64,000 bases of DNA from JACCSI01 sp963815285 (GTDB lineage: Bacteria > Acidobacteriota > Vicinamibacteria > Vicinamibacterales > UBA2999): NCBI GenBank assembly GCA_963815285.1, contig CAWFGB010000012.1:62001-126000 (forward strand), given 5' to 3'. The translations under genes were made by a program, and so were the position numbers. Below, piece after piece: positions 7,451 to 16,525 of the stretch; the stretch's first letter is position 1; the number at the start of each line of letters is the position of its first letter. A model generated the notes under the pieces. The model was not told the origin of the DNA and made no database searches. It was given only the letters and a program-made list of their open reading frames with translations.

Positions 7451-8989
7451 ATGACTTCCTGGACATCTTTCATTCTCGCTGCTGAGCTGCTGTTGCTGCC
7501 TGTTGTCGCCATGGCTCAGGGGACCGCAGACGGAGCCGTTCGCGGCTACATCAGGGACGAACAGGGCGCCGCCGTTCCTGGCGTCACCGTGGTGGCAAAC
7601 AGTCCCACTGTCGGTGGTACGCGCGAGACGGTGAGCGACCCGGAGGGCTTCTATCGCTTGACCAATCTGCCTCCCGGCGAATACACGATCTCGGCCGAGC
7701 TCCCCGGGTTCGCGCGTTTTGTCCGTCCCGGTATCGTCGTGCGGGCCGGTATCAACTTCGTGGTCGACATCTCCTTGACGGTGGGGTCTCTCGAAGAAAC
7801 GGTGCAGGTCACCGCCGAAACGCCGATGCTCGAGGTCGACAAGCCCGTCCAGGCGGTAAACATCGCGGGTGAACTGCAGCGCGCGCTACCGTTGAGCTCG
7901 CGGCGCGACTACACGGACTTCCTCGAGGCGACTCCCGGGCTCAACACGTACGTCAACCCGCAGAGCGGCGGCGGCATCTACAGCCTGCGCGGCAGCACGA
8001 TCGAAAGTCATGTCGTCCAGGTCGATGGAGCAGACATGAGCTCCTTCCGCCAGTCACGGCCAGATTACATCGCGGTCAGCTCGGATGCGCTCGAGGACGT
8101 ACAGGTGAAAGTGGCCGCGAGCGACGCGTCGGCTCCGCTCGGCAACGGTGTGGTGATCAACATTGCAACGCCGAGCGGGACCAATCAGCTGAAAGGATCC
8201 GTATCCGCGGCCTACGCGTCGGAGGACTGGAACGCGGACAACAACCCGATCGGGGATGCCAACTTCAGCTCCACCCGGCAAGTGGACGCATCGATCGGTG
8301 GCCCGATCGTCCGCGACAAATTCTGGTTCTTCGGGAGCTACCGCAAGGCCAAGCGGGAGCTTGGCATCAACCGCAGCGCCGCCCAACTCGACTATCACGA
8401 AATCCTCAACCCGGGATGGACGCCTTTCAACAACACGTTTGAAGGCGACTCAGGTACTGGTCAAGGCCAACGGACGCCTCAACGATCGCCACCTGGTCGA
8501 AGGCTTCTATCAGTGGGACGACTACCCGACCACCAGCAACGAGGCCGTGGACAACGCCAATGTCCAGGTCCAGGCGTATGGCGGAACAGGATACAGCGTC
8601 CGCCTGAACTCGACGTGGACCAATACACTCACGACGCGCATCAGCGCATCGCTCAACGACAAGGCCTTGAACGACGCGCTGAGCGATTACGACGGCTACT
8701 TCGGCTCAGGGCCGTCGCGGCCAGTGCACGCGGGCATCTTCATCTCGCAGAACCGTGCCACGGGCACCGGCGAGCTGATTCGCCTGAACAACATCGAATC
8801 GCAGTTTCTCTCGCCTGGCAAGAAATGGACGATTTCCGCGGACGCGACTTGGTACAAGTCCGGCTTTGCGGGGTCGCACGAGCTGCAGTTCGGCATGTTG
8901 CTGCAACCGAGCATGGTCGGGGTCAACAGCACCATCTACACGAACGACGGCTTCTCCCAGGAGGAAGTCGTCCTCATCGAGCCGAATAA
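7451..8989 (+). CDS. TonB-dependent receptor, N-terminal part (frameshifted near 8450)
   Basis: The product starts with a signal peptide (SFILAAELLLLPVVAMAQ), then a carboxypeptidase-regulatory-like domain (VRGYIRDEQGAAVPGVTVVA ... GFYRLTNLPPGEYTISAELPGF), then a plug domain (SLRGSTIESHVVQVDGADMSS) and the first barrel strands. This is the acidobacterial/Bacteroidetes style of outer-membrane receptor for large substrates. Sense is lost after FNNTFEGDS near 8450, where the reading continues in another frame at 8451-10331. The remaining codons to 8989 are out-of-frame and not real protein. An ATG at 7451 is preferred to a GTG at 7439 because it begins the signal peptide. Downstream peptidase genes suggest peptide import. 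Confidence 0.85.
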   Translation: MTSWTSFILAAELLLLPVVAMAQGTADGAVRGYIRDEQGAAVPGVTVVANSPTVGGTRETVSDPEGFYRLTNLPPGEYTISAELPGFARFVRPGIVVRAGINFVVDISLTVGSLEETVQVTAETPMLEVDKPVQAVNIAGELQRALPLSSRRDYTDFLEATPGLNTYVNPQSGGGIYSLRGSTIESHVVQVDGADMSSFRQSRPDYIAVSSDALEDVQVKVAASDASAPLGNGVVINIATPSGTNQLKGSVSAAYASEDWNADNNPIGDANFSSTRQVDASIGGPIVRDKFWFFGSYRKAKRELGINRSAAQLDYHEILNPGWTPFNNTFEGDSGTGQGQRTPQRSPPGRRLLSVGRLPDHQQRGRGQRQCPGPGVWRNRIQRPPELDVDQYTHDAHQRIAQRQGLERRAERLRRLLRLRAVAASARGHLHLAEPCHGHRRADSPEQHRIAVSLAWQEMDDFRGRDLVQVRLCGVARAAVRHVAATEHGRGQQHHLHERRLLPGGSRPHRAE

Positions 8990-10331
8990 CCCCGCGGCTG
9001 GGTATCGGCCGTTCCACCGGCGGGTCTACGACGTTGACAACATCGTGACCGCCGATGTCGATGCCAGCGACAACGCCGTCTACGTGCAAGACTCGTGGCG
9101 TCCGAACGCCCGGATGACGATCAACGCGGGGCTGCGCCTTGACTGGATCAAGAGCGAAGATCGACAGGCTGGCGTTCAGACGCAGGACAGTCTCGAGGTC
9201 GGGCCTCGCTTCGGCGCCACCTACTCGTTGACCAGCGACCGGATGAACGTGCTTCGGGCGAGCTGGGGCCGCGTGGGCGAGCTCGTGCAGGCCGGGCGTG
9301 TGCCCGTGGTTACTTCCAGCAACGCCGGAAGAACCGATAGCTACGACAACAATCTCGACGGTGTGTTCGAGACGGTGCAGGTGACACCTGGCGCATCGGC
9401 GACCCGGCGCGATCGCGTGCTCGATCCCGATGTGCACCAAGCGTACATCGACGAGTGGACGGTGGGATTTCGCCGTCAGTTCCCTGGCCAGCTGGCGATC
9501 GACGCCGGCTTCGTCAAACGCTACTACAAGGACCGTCCGGCGCTGGTCGAGGTGAACGGCATCTACGATGGTGTCGTCTTTAAGGGTTACCAGGACGAGA
9601 GCCTCAACGACATCTTTCGCGTCACCAATTCCAGTTGGAACTGGTACGACTATTCGAGTTTCGAGTTCCTCCTCACCAAGCGCACCACCCGTGTGCAGAT
9701 GATCGGATCGTATGTCCGCGCGTGGCGCAAGATCGACGGTGACTGGCAACCGAATGATCCGGCCTCGTTCATCCAGCCGAACCACTTCGCCAACAACAAG
9801 TGCATCGGTATTCCGCGAACAGCGCCGAGCAACAGCTTGAGCGGCACGGCCGATACGTTCGGCTGCACTGGCTGGCAGGATCACACGGGCCGCCTGGCAC
9901 TTACCTGGACGGCGCCATGGCAGCTCATCGTGGCGGGCAGCTATACGGTGCAATCCGGGCCTTACACAGGCCCGGTCGTCGATCGGATTCCGGCCGCCGA
10001 CCCGCAATTCGGCCCATCCACGGTGGTGCTGTCGAACGGCCGCTCGGTGCCGAACCCGCTCGCCACGACCATTCGCTTTGCCGGAACGGATCGCAGCGAT
10101 CGTCAGGTCAAGGCGAAGGCACGTAACGAGGTCAACGTGCGTCTCGGCCGCAAGTTCGAGTTTGGTCCGCGACGCATTGAGGCGTCCGCCGACGTCTTCA
10201 ACATCCTGAACGGCGGGGCGTTTGAGAGGTACCGGACGGATTCGAACCAACTGTACAACCCGTTCTACCTGTCTGCACAGAACCTGCAGCCGCCGCGGGT
10301 GATACAGCTGTCACTCAAGTTCCTGTATTAG
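8451..10331 (+). CDS. TonB-dependent receptor, C-terminal barrel part
   Basis: Starting from QVLVKANGRL this frame carries the rest of the beta-barrel: alternating strands, an OmpA-like run AVYVQDSWRPNARMTINAGLRLDW typical of TonB receptors, and a C-terminal strand VIQLSLKFLY ending in an aromatic residue, as required for outer-membrane insertion. No start codon or ribosome site belongs to it. Joined to 7451-8450 it gives a receptor of about 960 residues, a normal size for the family. The join needs one base fewer (or two more) near 8450. Amidohydrolase and S9 peptidase genes follow on the same strand. Confidence 0.85.
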   Translation, partial: QVLVKANGRLNDRHLVEGFYQWDDYPTTSNEAVDNANVQVQAYGGTGYSVRLNSTWTNTLTTRISASLNDKALNDALSDYDGYFGSGPSRPVHAGIFISQNRATGTGELIRLNNIESQFLSPGKKWTISADATWYKSGFAGSHELQFGMLLQPSMVGVNSTIYTNDGFSQEEVVLIEPNNPAAGYRPFHRRVYDVDNIVTADVDASDNAVYVQDSWRPNARMTINAGLRLDWIKSEDRQAGVQTQDSLEVGPRFGATYSLTSDRMNVLRASWGRVGELVQAGRVPVVTSSNAGRTDSYDNNLDGVFETVQVTPGASATRRDRVLDPDVHQAYIDEWTVGFRRQFPGQLAIDAGFVKRYYKDRPALVEVNGIYDGVVFKGYQDESLNDIFRVTNSSWNWYDYSSFEFLLTKRTTRVQMIGSYVRAWRKIDGDWQPNDPASFIQPNHFANNKCIGIPRTAPSNSLSGTADTFGCTGWQDHTGRLALTWTAPWQLIVAGSYTVQSGPYTGPVVDRIPAADPQFGPSTVVLSNGRSVPNPLATTIRFAGTDRSDRQVKAKARNEVNVRLGRKFEFGPRRIEASADVFNILNGGAFERYRTDSNQLYNPFYLSAQNLQPPRVIQLSLKFLY

Positions 10332-10403
10332 CGAGGCTTCGCCTGACACCGGTGAGCCGGCGAGCACGCCTCGCCAGCTCGCCGATGTTGTTGACGTGGT
10401 TTT

Positions 10404-10424
10404 CGCCGGGCCTCGCGCCCGGCG
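10404..10424 (+). terminator. Strong hairpin after the TonB receptor
   Basis: CGCCGGGC and GCCCGGCG form a perfect 8-bp stem around a 5-base loop between the receptor stop and the amidohydrolase start. There is no T-run after it on the plus strand, so it may be an attenuator or an mRNA-stability structure and not a full intrinsic terminator. Confidence 0.4.
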
Positions 10425-10443
10425 TCATTCATCTCCTGGTCAC

Positions 10444-13400
10444 ATGACAAAACGACATCTAACGACCAACCTCGCGCTGGTCCTGTCCGCAAGCGTACTT
10501 ACTGCACACCAACAACCGTCGGCGCCGCCGCGGGATTCTGACCCGGCGTGGGACGTGACGCGTGCGCGTGGCGAGACGAGGTCCATCGACTTCGTCACGA
10601 GCGAAGGCACGTGGATGACCGTAGACGCGTCGCCGGATGGCAAGACGCTGGTGTTCGACCTGCTCGGGCATGTCTACACGATTCCTGTCGACGGCGGCGA
10701 CGCGCGCGTTCTGACCGGCGACTCCGGCGTCGCCGTCAACTTTCAGCCGGCCTACTCGCCCGATGGGTCACGCATTGCGTTCATCTCCGATCGCAGCGGA
10801 CAGAACAACTTGTGGATCATGAACGCGGACGGAGGCAACCCCAGGATCATCGAGCAGAACCTGGAAGCCAGGCATTCGCTGCCCCGCTTCACCTCGGATG
10901 GCCGATTCGTCCTCGCCAGACGATCCGCACTCGGCGAAGAGCGGCGCGGCAGCGAAATCTGGATGTATGCCGTGGACGGCGGGCGTGGCGTGGCGCTGAC
11001 GCGTCAGGCCGACCACAACAACGCGACCGAGCCAAGCCCGAGCCCCGACGGCCGCTACGTGTTCTTCACCATCGAAGTGCCGGACGTGGATGATCCTGCC
11101 AAGGGCAGGACACAGCTGCGCCGGCTCGATCTGTCGACGGGCGATGTACTCCGCGTCACCGAAGGGACCGAGCGTGGTCCCGGCGGCGACGCGAGATTGT
11201 CGAGCGGCGGCGCATTCGCGCCGCGGCCCTCGCCCGACGGCCGGCAGGTTGCCTTTGGCCGGCGCCTCGCGTCGGGCACCATTTCCTTCAAGGGGAAGCA
11301 GCTCGGGCCGCGCACCGCGTTGTGGCTGCGCGACATGCAAACCGGCGCCGAGCGCCTGCTGGTGGACCCGGTCGAGCGAGATCTGCAGCAGAACGCCAGC
11401 AATTGGGCTGGCTACCTTCCGGGCTACGCGTGGAATCGCGAAGGCACCCAAATCTTCATCGCACAAGGTGGACAACTGAAGCGCGTCGATGTTGCCTCAG
11501 GCAAGGTGGCCGGTATTCCATTCAAAGTACGCGTCCAGCGGACCATCTCGCAGATGGCCTACAAGGCTGTGGCCCTGGACGATCGGAAGCCACTCGAGGC
11601 CCGATTCCTGCGATGGCCGCATCTGTCGGCCGACGGAGAGCGCGCGGTCGTACAGGCTGTGGGTGCGATCTGGACGATGGACTTGGCGCGCGGATCGCCG
11701 AAGCGCCTCGTTCCACCATCGTTCGCACGACACCAGTACGCGCCGGCCTGGTCGCCCAACGGCCGATCGATCGCGTTCACCAGCTGGACGGACGAAGAGC
11801 GCGGGCATCTGTGGCGCGTCGACACGGCTACTGGCGCTCCCATACAGCTGACCAAGGTTGCCGGCGAGTACTTGAATCCTGTGTGGTCGCCGGATGGTTC
11901 GACGATCGTCTACGTCGCCGGATCGGGAGCCACCGCTCGCGGGCAGATGCTCGCCGAAAACCCGTATTACGAACTGCGCTCGATCCCAGCAAACGGCGGC
12001 GAATCGCGTTTCATCACCGCGGTCAATCCGCCTTCGGGCCGTCTCAGTCACCGTCGGCACATCGTGCAGCCGTCCTTTGGTCCTGCTGGCCGCGTCGTCT
12101 ATCCCGAGATGGTGCAGGTGGATAACGAATGGCGGACCGAAGTGCGCTCGATTCGGTTGGACGGCACCGAGCGCCGCACCGTGGCGACAATCCCCGAGTC
12201 GGACGAAGCCGTGCTCTCTCCGGACGGTCGGTGGCTGGCGTTCGAGGAAGGCGACAACGTCTTCCTTGTCGCCATGCCGCAATTCGGCGCCGGCGGTCGC
12301 CCACTCGAGTTCAAGCGTGAGGATCGCCCGCTCTGGTCGCTCACGCCGCTATCGCGTGAAGGCGGCAATTTTCCGCGCTGGGCCGGCCCGACGACGCTGG
12401 TTTTCGGCAGCGCCAACCAAATCTTCGTCCACGACGCGGCTACCGGAAAAACCTCGAACCATCGCGTGATGATTTCGGTCCCGCGCGCGAGCGTCCAGGG
12501 TTCGGTCGTGTTCCGTAACGCCCGAATTGTCACCATGAAGGGTGACGAGGTCATCGAATCGGGGGACCTCGTGGTCACTGACGGTCGAATTGGAGCAGTA
12601 GGGCCTAGCGGCGGCGTCACCGTTCCTGCGTCCGCTGCCAGCTTCGACGCGAAGGGCAAGACCATCGTCCCCGGCTTCGTGGACATGCACACGCACAACC
12701 ACCGCAGCCCGTCGGGACTGCTGCCCCAGCGCGATTACGAGATGGCGGCCGTGCTCGCCTACGGCGTGACATCGACCCTCGACAACTCGATGTGGGCCCA
12801 GAACATTTTTCCGCAATCGGAGCTCGTGGAGGCCGGCGAGATTGTCGGCCCGCGCGTGTTCAGCACCGGCGACCCCCTTTACGCGGGTGATCGCTCGCGG
12901 CACAACGCGATCAAGTCACTCGACGACGCGCGACGTGAAGCGAAACGTCTGCAGTCGTACGGGGCCGTTTCACTCAAGCAGTATCAGCAGCCGGAACGCC
13001 GGCAGCGGCAATGGGTGTCGGAAGCCGCGCGCGAGCTCGGGCTGATGGTCACGGCCGAGGGCGGCGACATGCTCTATGTCCTCACGATGATCATGGATGG
13101 GCAGACCGGTTGGGAGCACCCGATTCCGCAGGTGCCCGTCTACGACGACCTCGCCCAGTTCCTCGGCCGCGCCCAGGCGCATTACTCGCCGACGCTGGTC
13201 GTTGCCGGGCCTGGGCCATGGAACGATCAGTTCTGGACACAGGGCAGTGAACTCTGGACCGATCCGAAGCTGCGGCGCTTCGCCCCCTGGCGGAAGCTCG
13301 AGGCGCACACGCGTCAGAGGGATCTGCGGCCCGCGACTGACTACACGTTCCCGATCCTCGCGCAGGGCGTCGCCGACATCATCGCGGCCGGCGGCCACGG

Positions 13401-13761
13401 CGCGATCGGCGCGCATGGACAGCAGCACGGCATCGCGTCTCACTGGGAAGTCTGGATGCTCGCCTCGGCGATGTCGCCTCACGACGCGCTGCGCGTGGCG
13501 ACGCTCGACGGGGCGCACATGCTCGGCGTCGACGCCCAGCTGGGCTCGCTCGAAACCGGCAAGCTCGCCGACCTGATGGTCATCGACGGCAATCCGCTCG
13601 CCGACATCCGTCAAACGGCCAACATCGCGTGGGTCATGCGCGGTGGCCGCCTCCACTCGGGTGAAACGCTGGATGAGATCTGGCCGGCCAAGAAACCATT
13701 CGGGAAGTTCTTCTGGCAGATGGATGAAGCACGTCCTACCGACGTGAAGGTCATCAAATGA
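10444..13761 (+). CDS. Secreted WD40-like (TolB-type) propeller fused to amidohydrolase
   Basis: The 1105-residue protein has a short signal peptide, then about 640 residues of TolB/WD40-like blades (PAYSPDGSRIAFISDRSG, PSPDGRYVFFTIE, PAWSPNGRSIAFTSW), then an amidohydrolase domain. The latter shows the metal-binding DMHTHNH after VPGFVD, later conserved His residues (AIGAHGQQHG) and the ending GSLETGKLADLMVIDGNPL. These enzymes hydrolyse cyclic amides, dipeptides or related C-N bonds; the propeller likely acts as a substrate gate. ATG 10444 gives the signal peptide; an upstream reading from 10396 does not. It ends 31 bases before the S9 peptidase gene and probably forms one transcript with it. 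Confidence 0.85.
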   Translation: MTKRHLTTNLALVLSASVLTAHQQPSAPPRDSDPAWDVTRARGETRSIDFVTSEGTWMTVDASPDGKTLVFDLLGHVYTIPVDGGDARVLTGDSGVAVNFQPAYSPDGSRIAFISDRSGQNNLWIMNADGGNPRIIEQNLEARHSLPRFTSDGRFVLARRSALGEERRGSEIWMYAVDGGRGVALTRQADHNNATEPSPSPDGRYVFFTIEVPDVDDPAKGRTQLRRLDLSTGDVLRVTEGTERGPGGDARLSSGGAFAPRPSPDGRQVAFGRRLASGTISFKGKQLGPRTALWLRDMQTGAERLLVDPVERDLQQNASNWAGYLPGYAWNREGTQIFIAQGGQLKRVDVASGKVAGIPFKVRVQRTISQMAYKAVALDDRKPLEARFLRWPHLSADGERAVVQAVGAIWTMDLARGSPKRLVPPSFARHQYAPAWSPNGRSIAFTSWTDEERGHLWRVDTATGAPIQLTKVAGEYLNPVWSPDGSTIVYVAGSGATARGQMLAENPYYELRSIPANGGESRFITAVNPPSGRLSHRRHIVQPSFGPAGRVVYPEMVQVDNEWRTEVRSIRLDGTERRTVATIPESDEAVLSPDGRWLAFEEGDNVFLVAMPQFGAGGRPLEFKREDRPLWSLTPLSREGGNFPRWAGPTTLVFGSANQIFVHDAATGKTSNHRVMISVPRASVQGSVVFRNARIVTMKGDEVIESGDLVVTDGRIGAVGPSGGVTVPASAASFDAKGKTIVPGFVDMHTHNHRSPSGLLPQRDYEMAAVLAYGVTSTLDNSMWAQNIFPQSELVEAGEIVGPRVFSTGDPLYAGDRSRHNAIKSLDDARREAKRLQSYGAVSLKQYQQPERRQRQWVSEAARELGLMVTAEGGDMLYVLTMIMDGQTGWEHPIPQVPVYDDLAQFLGRAQAHYSPTLVVAGPGPWNDQFWTQGSELWTDPKLRRFAPWRKLEAHTRQRDLRPATDYTFPILAQGVADIIAAGGHGAIGAHGQQHGIASHWEVWMLASAMSPHDALRVATLDGAHMLGVDAQLGSLETGKLADLMVIDGNPLADIRQTANIAWVMRGGRLHSGETLDEIWPAKKPFGKFFWQMDEARPTDVKVIK

Positions 13762-13792
13762 CGCTGCTCACAGTTTCTGATGGAGGAATGAT

Positions 13793-14152
13793 ATGACACA
13801 CCGGCTCGCCGTCCTCGCAGCCGTGACCGTGCTGGTGAGCGCCAGTCCGCAGAGCCAGGCCCAAACGCCGGAAGTGCGGTATCTGACGGCGCCACCGGAG
13901 ATTGCCAAGGCGATTCACGCTGCCCAACTCCCGCAGACGCTCATCAGCCCGAACCGCAAAGTCGCGGCGCTCGTCACCTTGCAGTCAGTACCGTCGATTG
14001 CCGAACTCGCACAGCCGATGCTACGCCTGGCGGGGATGCGCATCAATCCCGAGTCCAACAACCAACACTTCAATTACCGGACGCCGACGATCGCGAAGCT
14101 CTCGTTGATTTCGGTCAGCCGACGGAAAAGAACGACCGGTGGCCCTGCCTGA
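13793..14152 (+). CDS. S9 family peptidase, N-terminal part (frameshifted near 14117)
   Basis: GGAGG lies just before ATG 13793. The product opens with a signal peptide (LAVLAAVTVLVSASPQSQAQ) and the beginning of a prolyl-oligopeptidase propeller (ALVTLQSVPSIAELAQPMLRLAGMRINP). After SLISV the frame is lost: dropping one base at about 14117 gives SVADGKERPVALPERGGV, which continues smoothly into the frame starting at 14139. The last eleven or so residues of this reading are therefore artefactual. Confidence 0.8.
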   Translation: MTHRLAVLAAVTVLVSASPQSQAQTPEVRYLTAPPEIAKAIHAAQLPQTLISPNRKVAALVTLQSVPSIAELAQPMLRLAGMRINPESNNQHFNYRTPTIAKLSLISVSRRKRTTGGPA

Positions 14153-16271
14153 GCGTGGCGGCGTCCAGTGGGTACGCTTCTCACCTGACGGGACGAAGAT
14201 CGCGTTGACGCACACGAGCCAGCGTGGTGTCGCGTTGTTGCTCGTCGACACTGCCTCAGCGGCGGTCCGTCAGCTCACCCAGCCAGTGCTCAACCGCACG
14301 TGGGGCGATGCCTGCGAATGGCTGAGCGACGGGCGCGCGTTTCTGTGCCGCACACTGCCAGCGGGTCGCGCCCAGCCGCCGCGCGATGCCACGGTGCCGG
14401 CGGGACCGCGCGTGCAGGAGCACGAAGGGAAGGCAGCGCCGCTCTGGACGAGCCAGGACCTCCTCACCAGCGCTCATGACGACGCGCTCTTCGAGTACTA
14501 CTTCACCAGCCAGCTTGCCTTCGTCGATGCGTCGTCTGGCGCAATCTCGCCATTGGGAACGCCGGGCCTATTCGCGAGTGTGTCGGCGTCGCCGGACGGA
14601 AACTACGTGCTGGTGACAAGGGTGAAGCGGCCGTTCTCGCGCATCGTGGCGGCGAACGGATTTGCCGCGGACGTGGAGATTCTGGATCGCAAAGGCGCTC
14701 GTGCGCGGCTCGTGGGCCCGCTGGACCTCGCTGAAACGGTGCCAATCAACGGCGTCCGCACCGGCGCGAGGACTGCACTCTGGAACCCGGCGAAACCGGC
14801 AACGTTCATCTGGGTAGAGGCCCTCGACGAAGGGAATCCCGCCGCGAAAGTGCCGCACCGCGATCGGCTGCAGCAGATGGATGCGCCATTCTCCGGCACC
14901 CCGCGCGATCTTGCCCGCACGGAGTTCCGCTACCAAGGGCTCCAGTTCACCGGGAAGGGCGTTGGATTCCTCACCGAGGCTGATCGGATTAGCCGCTCGA
15001 CGCGCACCTGGATTCTCGAAGACGCGAAAGAGCCGCGCAAGCTCTTCGAGCGTGGCAGCGAAGATCGCTACAAGGATCCTGGCACCCTCGTCGTCACGCA
15101 CAAGCCGATTCCGGTTGGTGATCCCACGCTCGGCGAATTCGGCATGCCGACCGACCTGACCGTCGCCGAGAGCGGTCGCAGCATCTATCTGGCGGGCGAA
15201 GGCGCGTCACCGGAGGGTGACCGGCCGTTTCTGGATCGGCTCGATCTCGACACGCTGGCAACCGAGCGCCTCTTCCGCAGCGAGGGCGAGCGGTACGAGG
15301 CCTTCGCCGCGCTCGCCGCCGACGATGGATCCGCAATCTTCACGCGGCGCGAGAGCCGCACTTCGCCTCCCAACCTGATCCTGCGAGAACTCCAGGGTAA
15401 GAGCGAGCGCGCGCTCACGTCGCTGACCGATCAGACGCCGGCGCTGTCCTCGGCCGAGAAGCAGTTGCTCACCTTCGATCGCCGAGATGGGGTCAAGCTT
15501 TCGGCCACCTTGTACCTGCCGACGAGTCGCAAGGGGAACGAGCGGTTGCCGCTCATTATGTGGGCCTACCCGCGGGAGTTCACCGATGCCGCAGCGGCTA
15601 GCCAGGTCGTTGGCTCGCCCCACCGCTACAACGTGCTGAGCTTCGGCAATCTCTACCTGATGATGATCATGCAGGGATACGCGGTGGTCATCCCCTCGAT
15701 TCCGATCGTCGGGTCGGGTGAGACCGCCAACGATACCTATGTGGAGCAGCTCGTGTCGAGCGCGCAGGCAACCGTGGACAAGGTTGTCGAGATGGGCGTC
15801 GCCGATCGCAACCGAGTTGGAGTGGCCGGGCACAGCTATGGGGCTTTCATGACCGCCAATCTTCTGGCGCATTCCGACATATTCCGCACGGGCATCGCGC
15901 TGTCGGGTGCGTACAACCGATCGCTCACGCCGTTCGGCTTCCAGAACGAACGCCGCACGTTCTGGGAAGTCCCGGAGCTGTACGCGAAAATGTCCCCGTT
16001 CTGGTTCGCGCACAAGGTGAACGAGCCGGTTCTGCTCATGCACGGCGAAGTCGATAACAACCAGGGCACCTTCCCAATTCAGTCGGAGCGGTTTTACCTG
16101 GCGCTGAAGGGCCACGGCGCACGAGTGCGCTACGTCACGCTGCCCCACGAATCGCATCGCTACGCTTCCCGTGAAACGCTCGAGCACGTGGCGGCGGAGT
16201 TCGTCACGTGGTTCGATCGCTACGTAAAGAACGCCGCCCCGAGGACGACGACGCTCGAACGGGGCCGTTGA
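14139..16271 (+). CDS. S9 family peptidase, main part (propeller plus catalytic domain)
   Basis: This carries most of a propeller (blades with FSPDGTKIAL, VSASPDGNYVLV) and a C-terminal alpha/beta-hydrolase domain of the prolyl oligopeptidase/acylaminoacyl peptidase type. The catalytic Ser is in AGHSYGAFM, Asp in HGEVDNNQG, and His in LPHESHRY. Such enzymes cut short peptides, here after export, since the upstream part supplies a signal peptide. The GTG at 14139 is only the first possible start after the frame change; the true start is 13793. Together with the receptor and amidohydrolase it suggests uptake and digestion of small peptides. Confidence 0.88.
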   Translation: MALPERGGVQWVRFSPDGTKIALTHTSQRGVALLLVDTASAAVRQLTQPVLNRTWGDACEWLSDGRAFLCRTLPAGRAQPPRDATVPAGPRVQEHEGKAAPLWTSQDLLTSAHDDALFEYYFTSQLAFVDASSGAISPLGTPGLFASVSASPDGNYVLVTRVKRPFSRIVAANGFAADVEILDRKGARARLVGPLDLAETVPINGVRTGARTALWNPAKPATFIWVEALDEGNPAAKVPHRDRLQQMDAPFSGTPRDLARTEFRYQGLQFTGKGVGFLTEADRISRSTRTWILEDAKEPRKLFERGSEDRYKDPGTLVVTHKPIPVGDPTLGEFGMPTDLTVAESGRSIYLAGEGASPEGDRPFLDRLDLDTLATERLFRSEGERYEAFAALAADDGSAIFTRRESRTSPPNLILRELQGKSERALTSLTDQTPALSSAEKQLLTFDRRDGVKLSATLYLPTSRKGNERLPLIMWAYPREFTDAAAASQVVGSPHRYNVLSFGNLYLMMIMQGYAVVIPSIPIVGSGETANDTYVEQLVSSAQATVDKVVEMGVADRNRVGVAGHSYGAFMTANLLAHSDIFRTGIALSGAYNRSLTPFGFQNERRTFWEVPELYAKMSPFWFAHKVNEPVLLMHGEVDNNQGTFPIQSERFYLALKGHGARVRYVTLPHESHRYASRETLEHVAAEFVTWFDRYVKNAAPRTTTLERGR

Positions 16272-16415
16272 TTCCGACGGGCGTCGGGTGGCGCTCGCGG
16301 TTCACCTGCCCGGCGCGAACCGGAACGATTCACAAGCAGCTTTGGCGCTGGTGGACGCCCATCGTGAGGGGCGCCACTTTGGGGTCATCGCGTCCGCGCC
16401 GCTCCGTCCTGCCCG

Positions 16416-16421
16416 TATAAT
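16416..16421 (+). promoter_or_regulatory. TATAAT -10 box upstream of the kinase gene
   Basis: A perfect TATAAT in the 254-base gap between the S9 peptidase and the kinase, about 105 bases before the kinase ATG. No good -35 match is seen at the right distance, so the assignment rests on the -10 alone. Confidence 0.4.
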
Positions 16422-16525
16422 CGCATCACACTTGCCCCGCACCCTTGGCGCGCGCCTCGGTGTCTACGAAATCGCCGCCCCGGCCGGCGAACGAACCTCC
16501 GGTTATCCATCCACCACGTGTCACC

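Noticed and set aside
8706..10250. 514-codon open frame on the minus strand, opposite the TonB receptor
   Set aside because: It mirrors the receptor's codons, has no ribosome site or recognisable domain and is Arg/His-rich as antisense frames of GC-rich genes are.
16272..16525. Possible histidine-phosphatase-like remnant (GRHFGVIASAPLRPARIIASHL) before the kinase gene
   Set aside because: Only a short stretch resembles the family, the RHG catalytic motif is missing and a TATAAT lies within it; too weak to list as a pseudogene.
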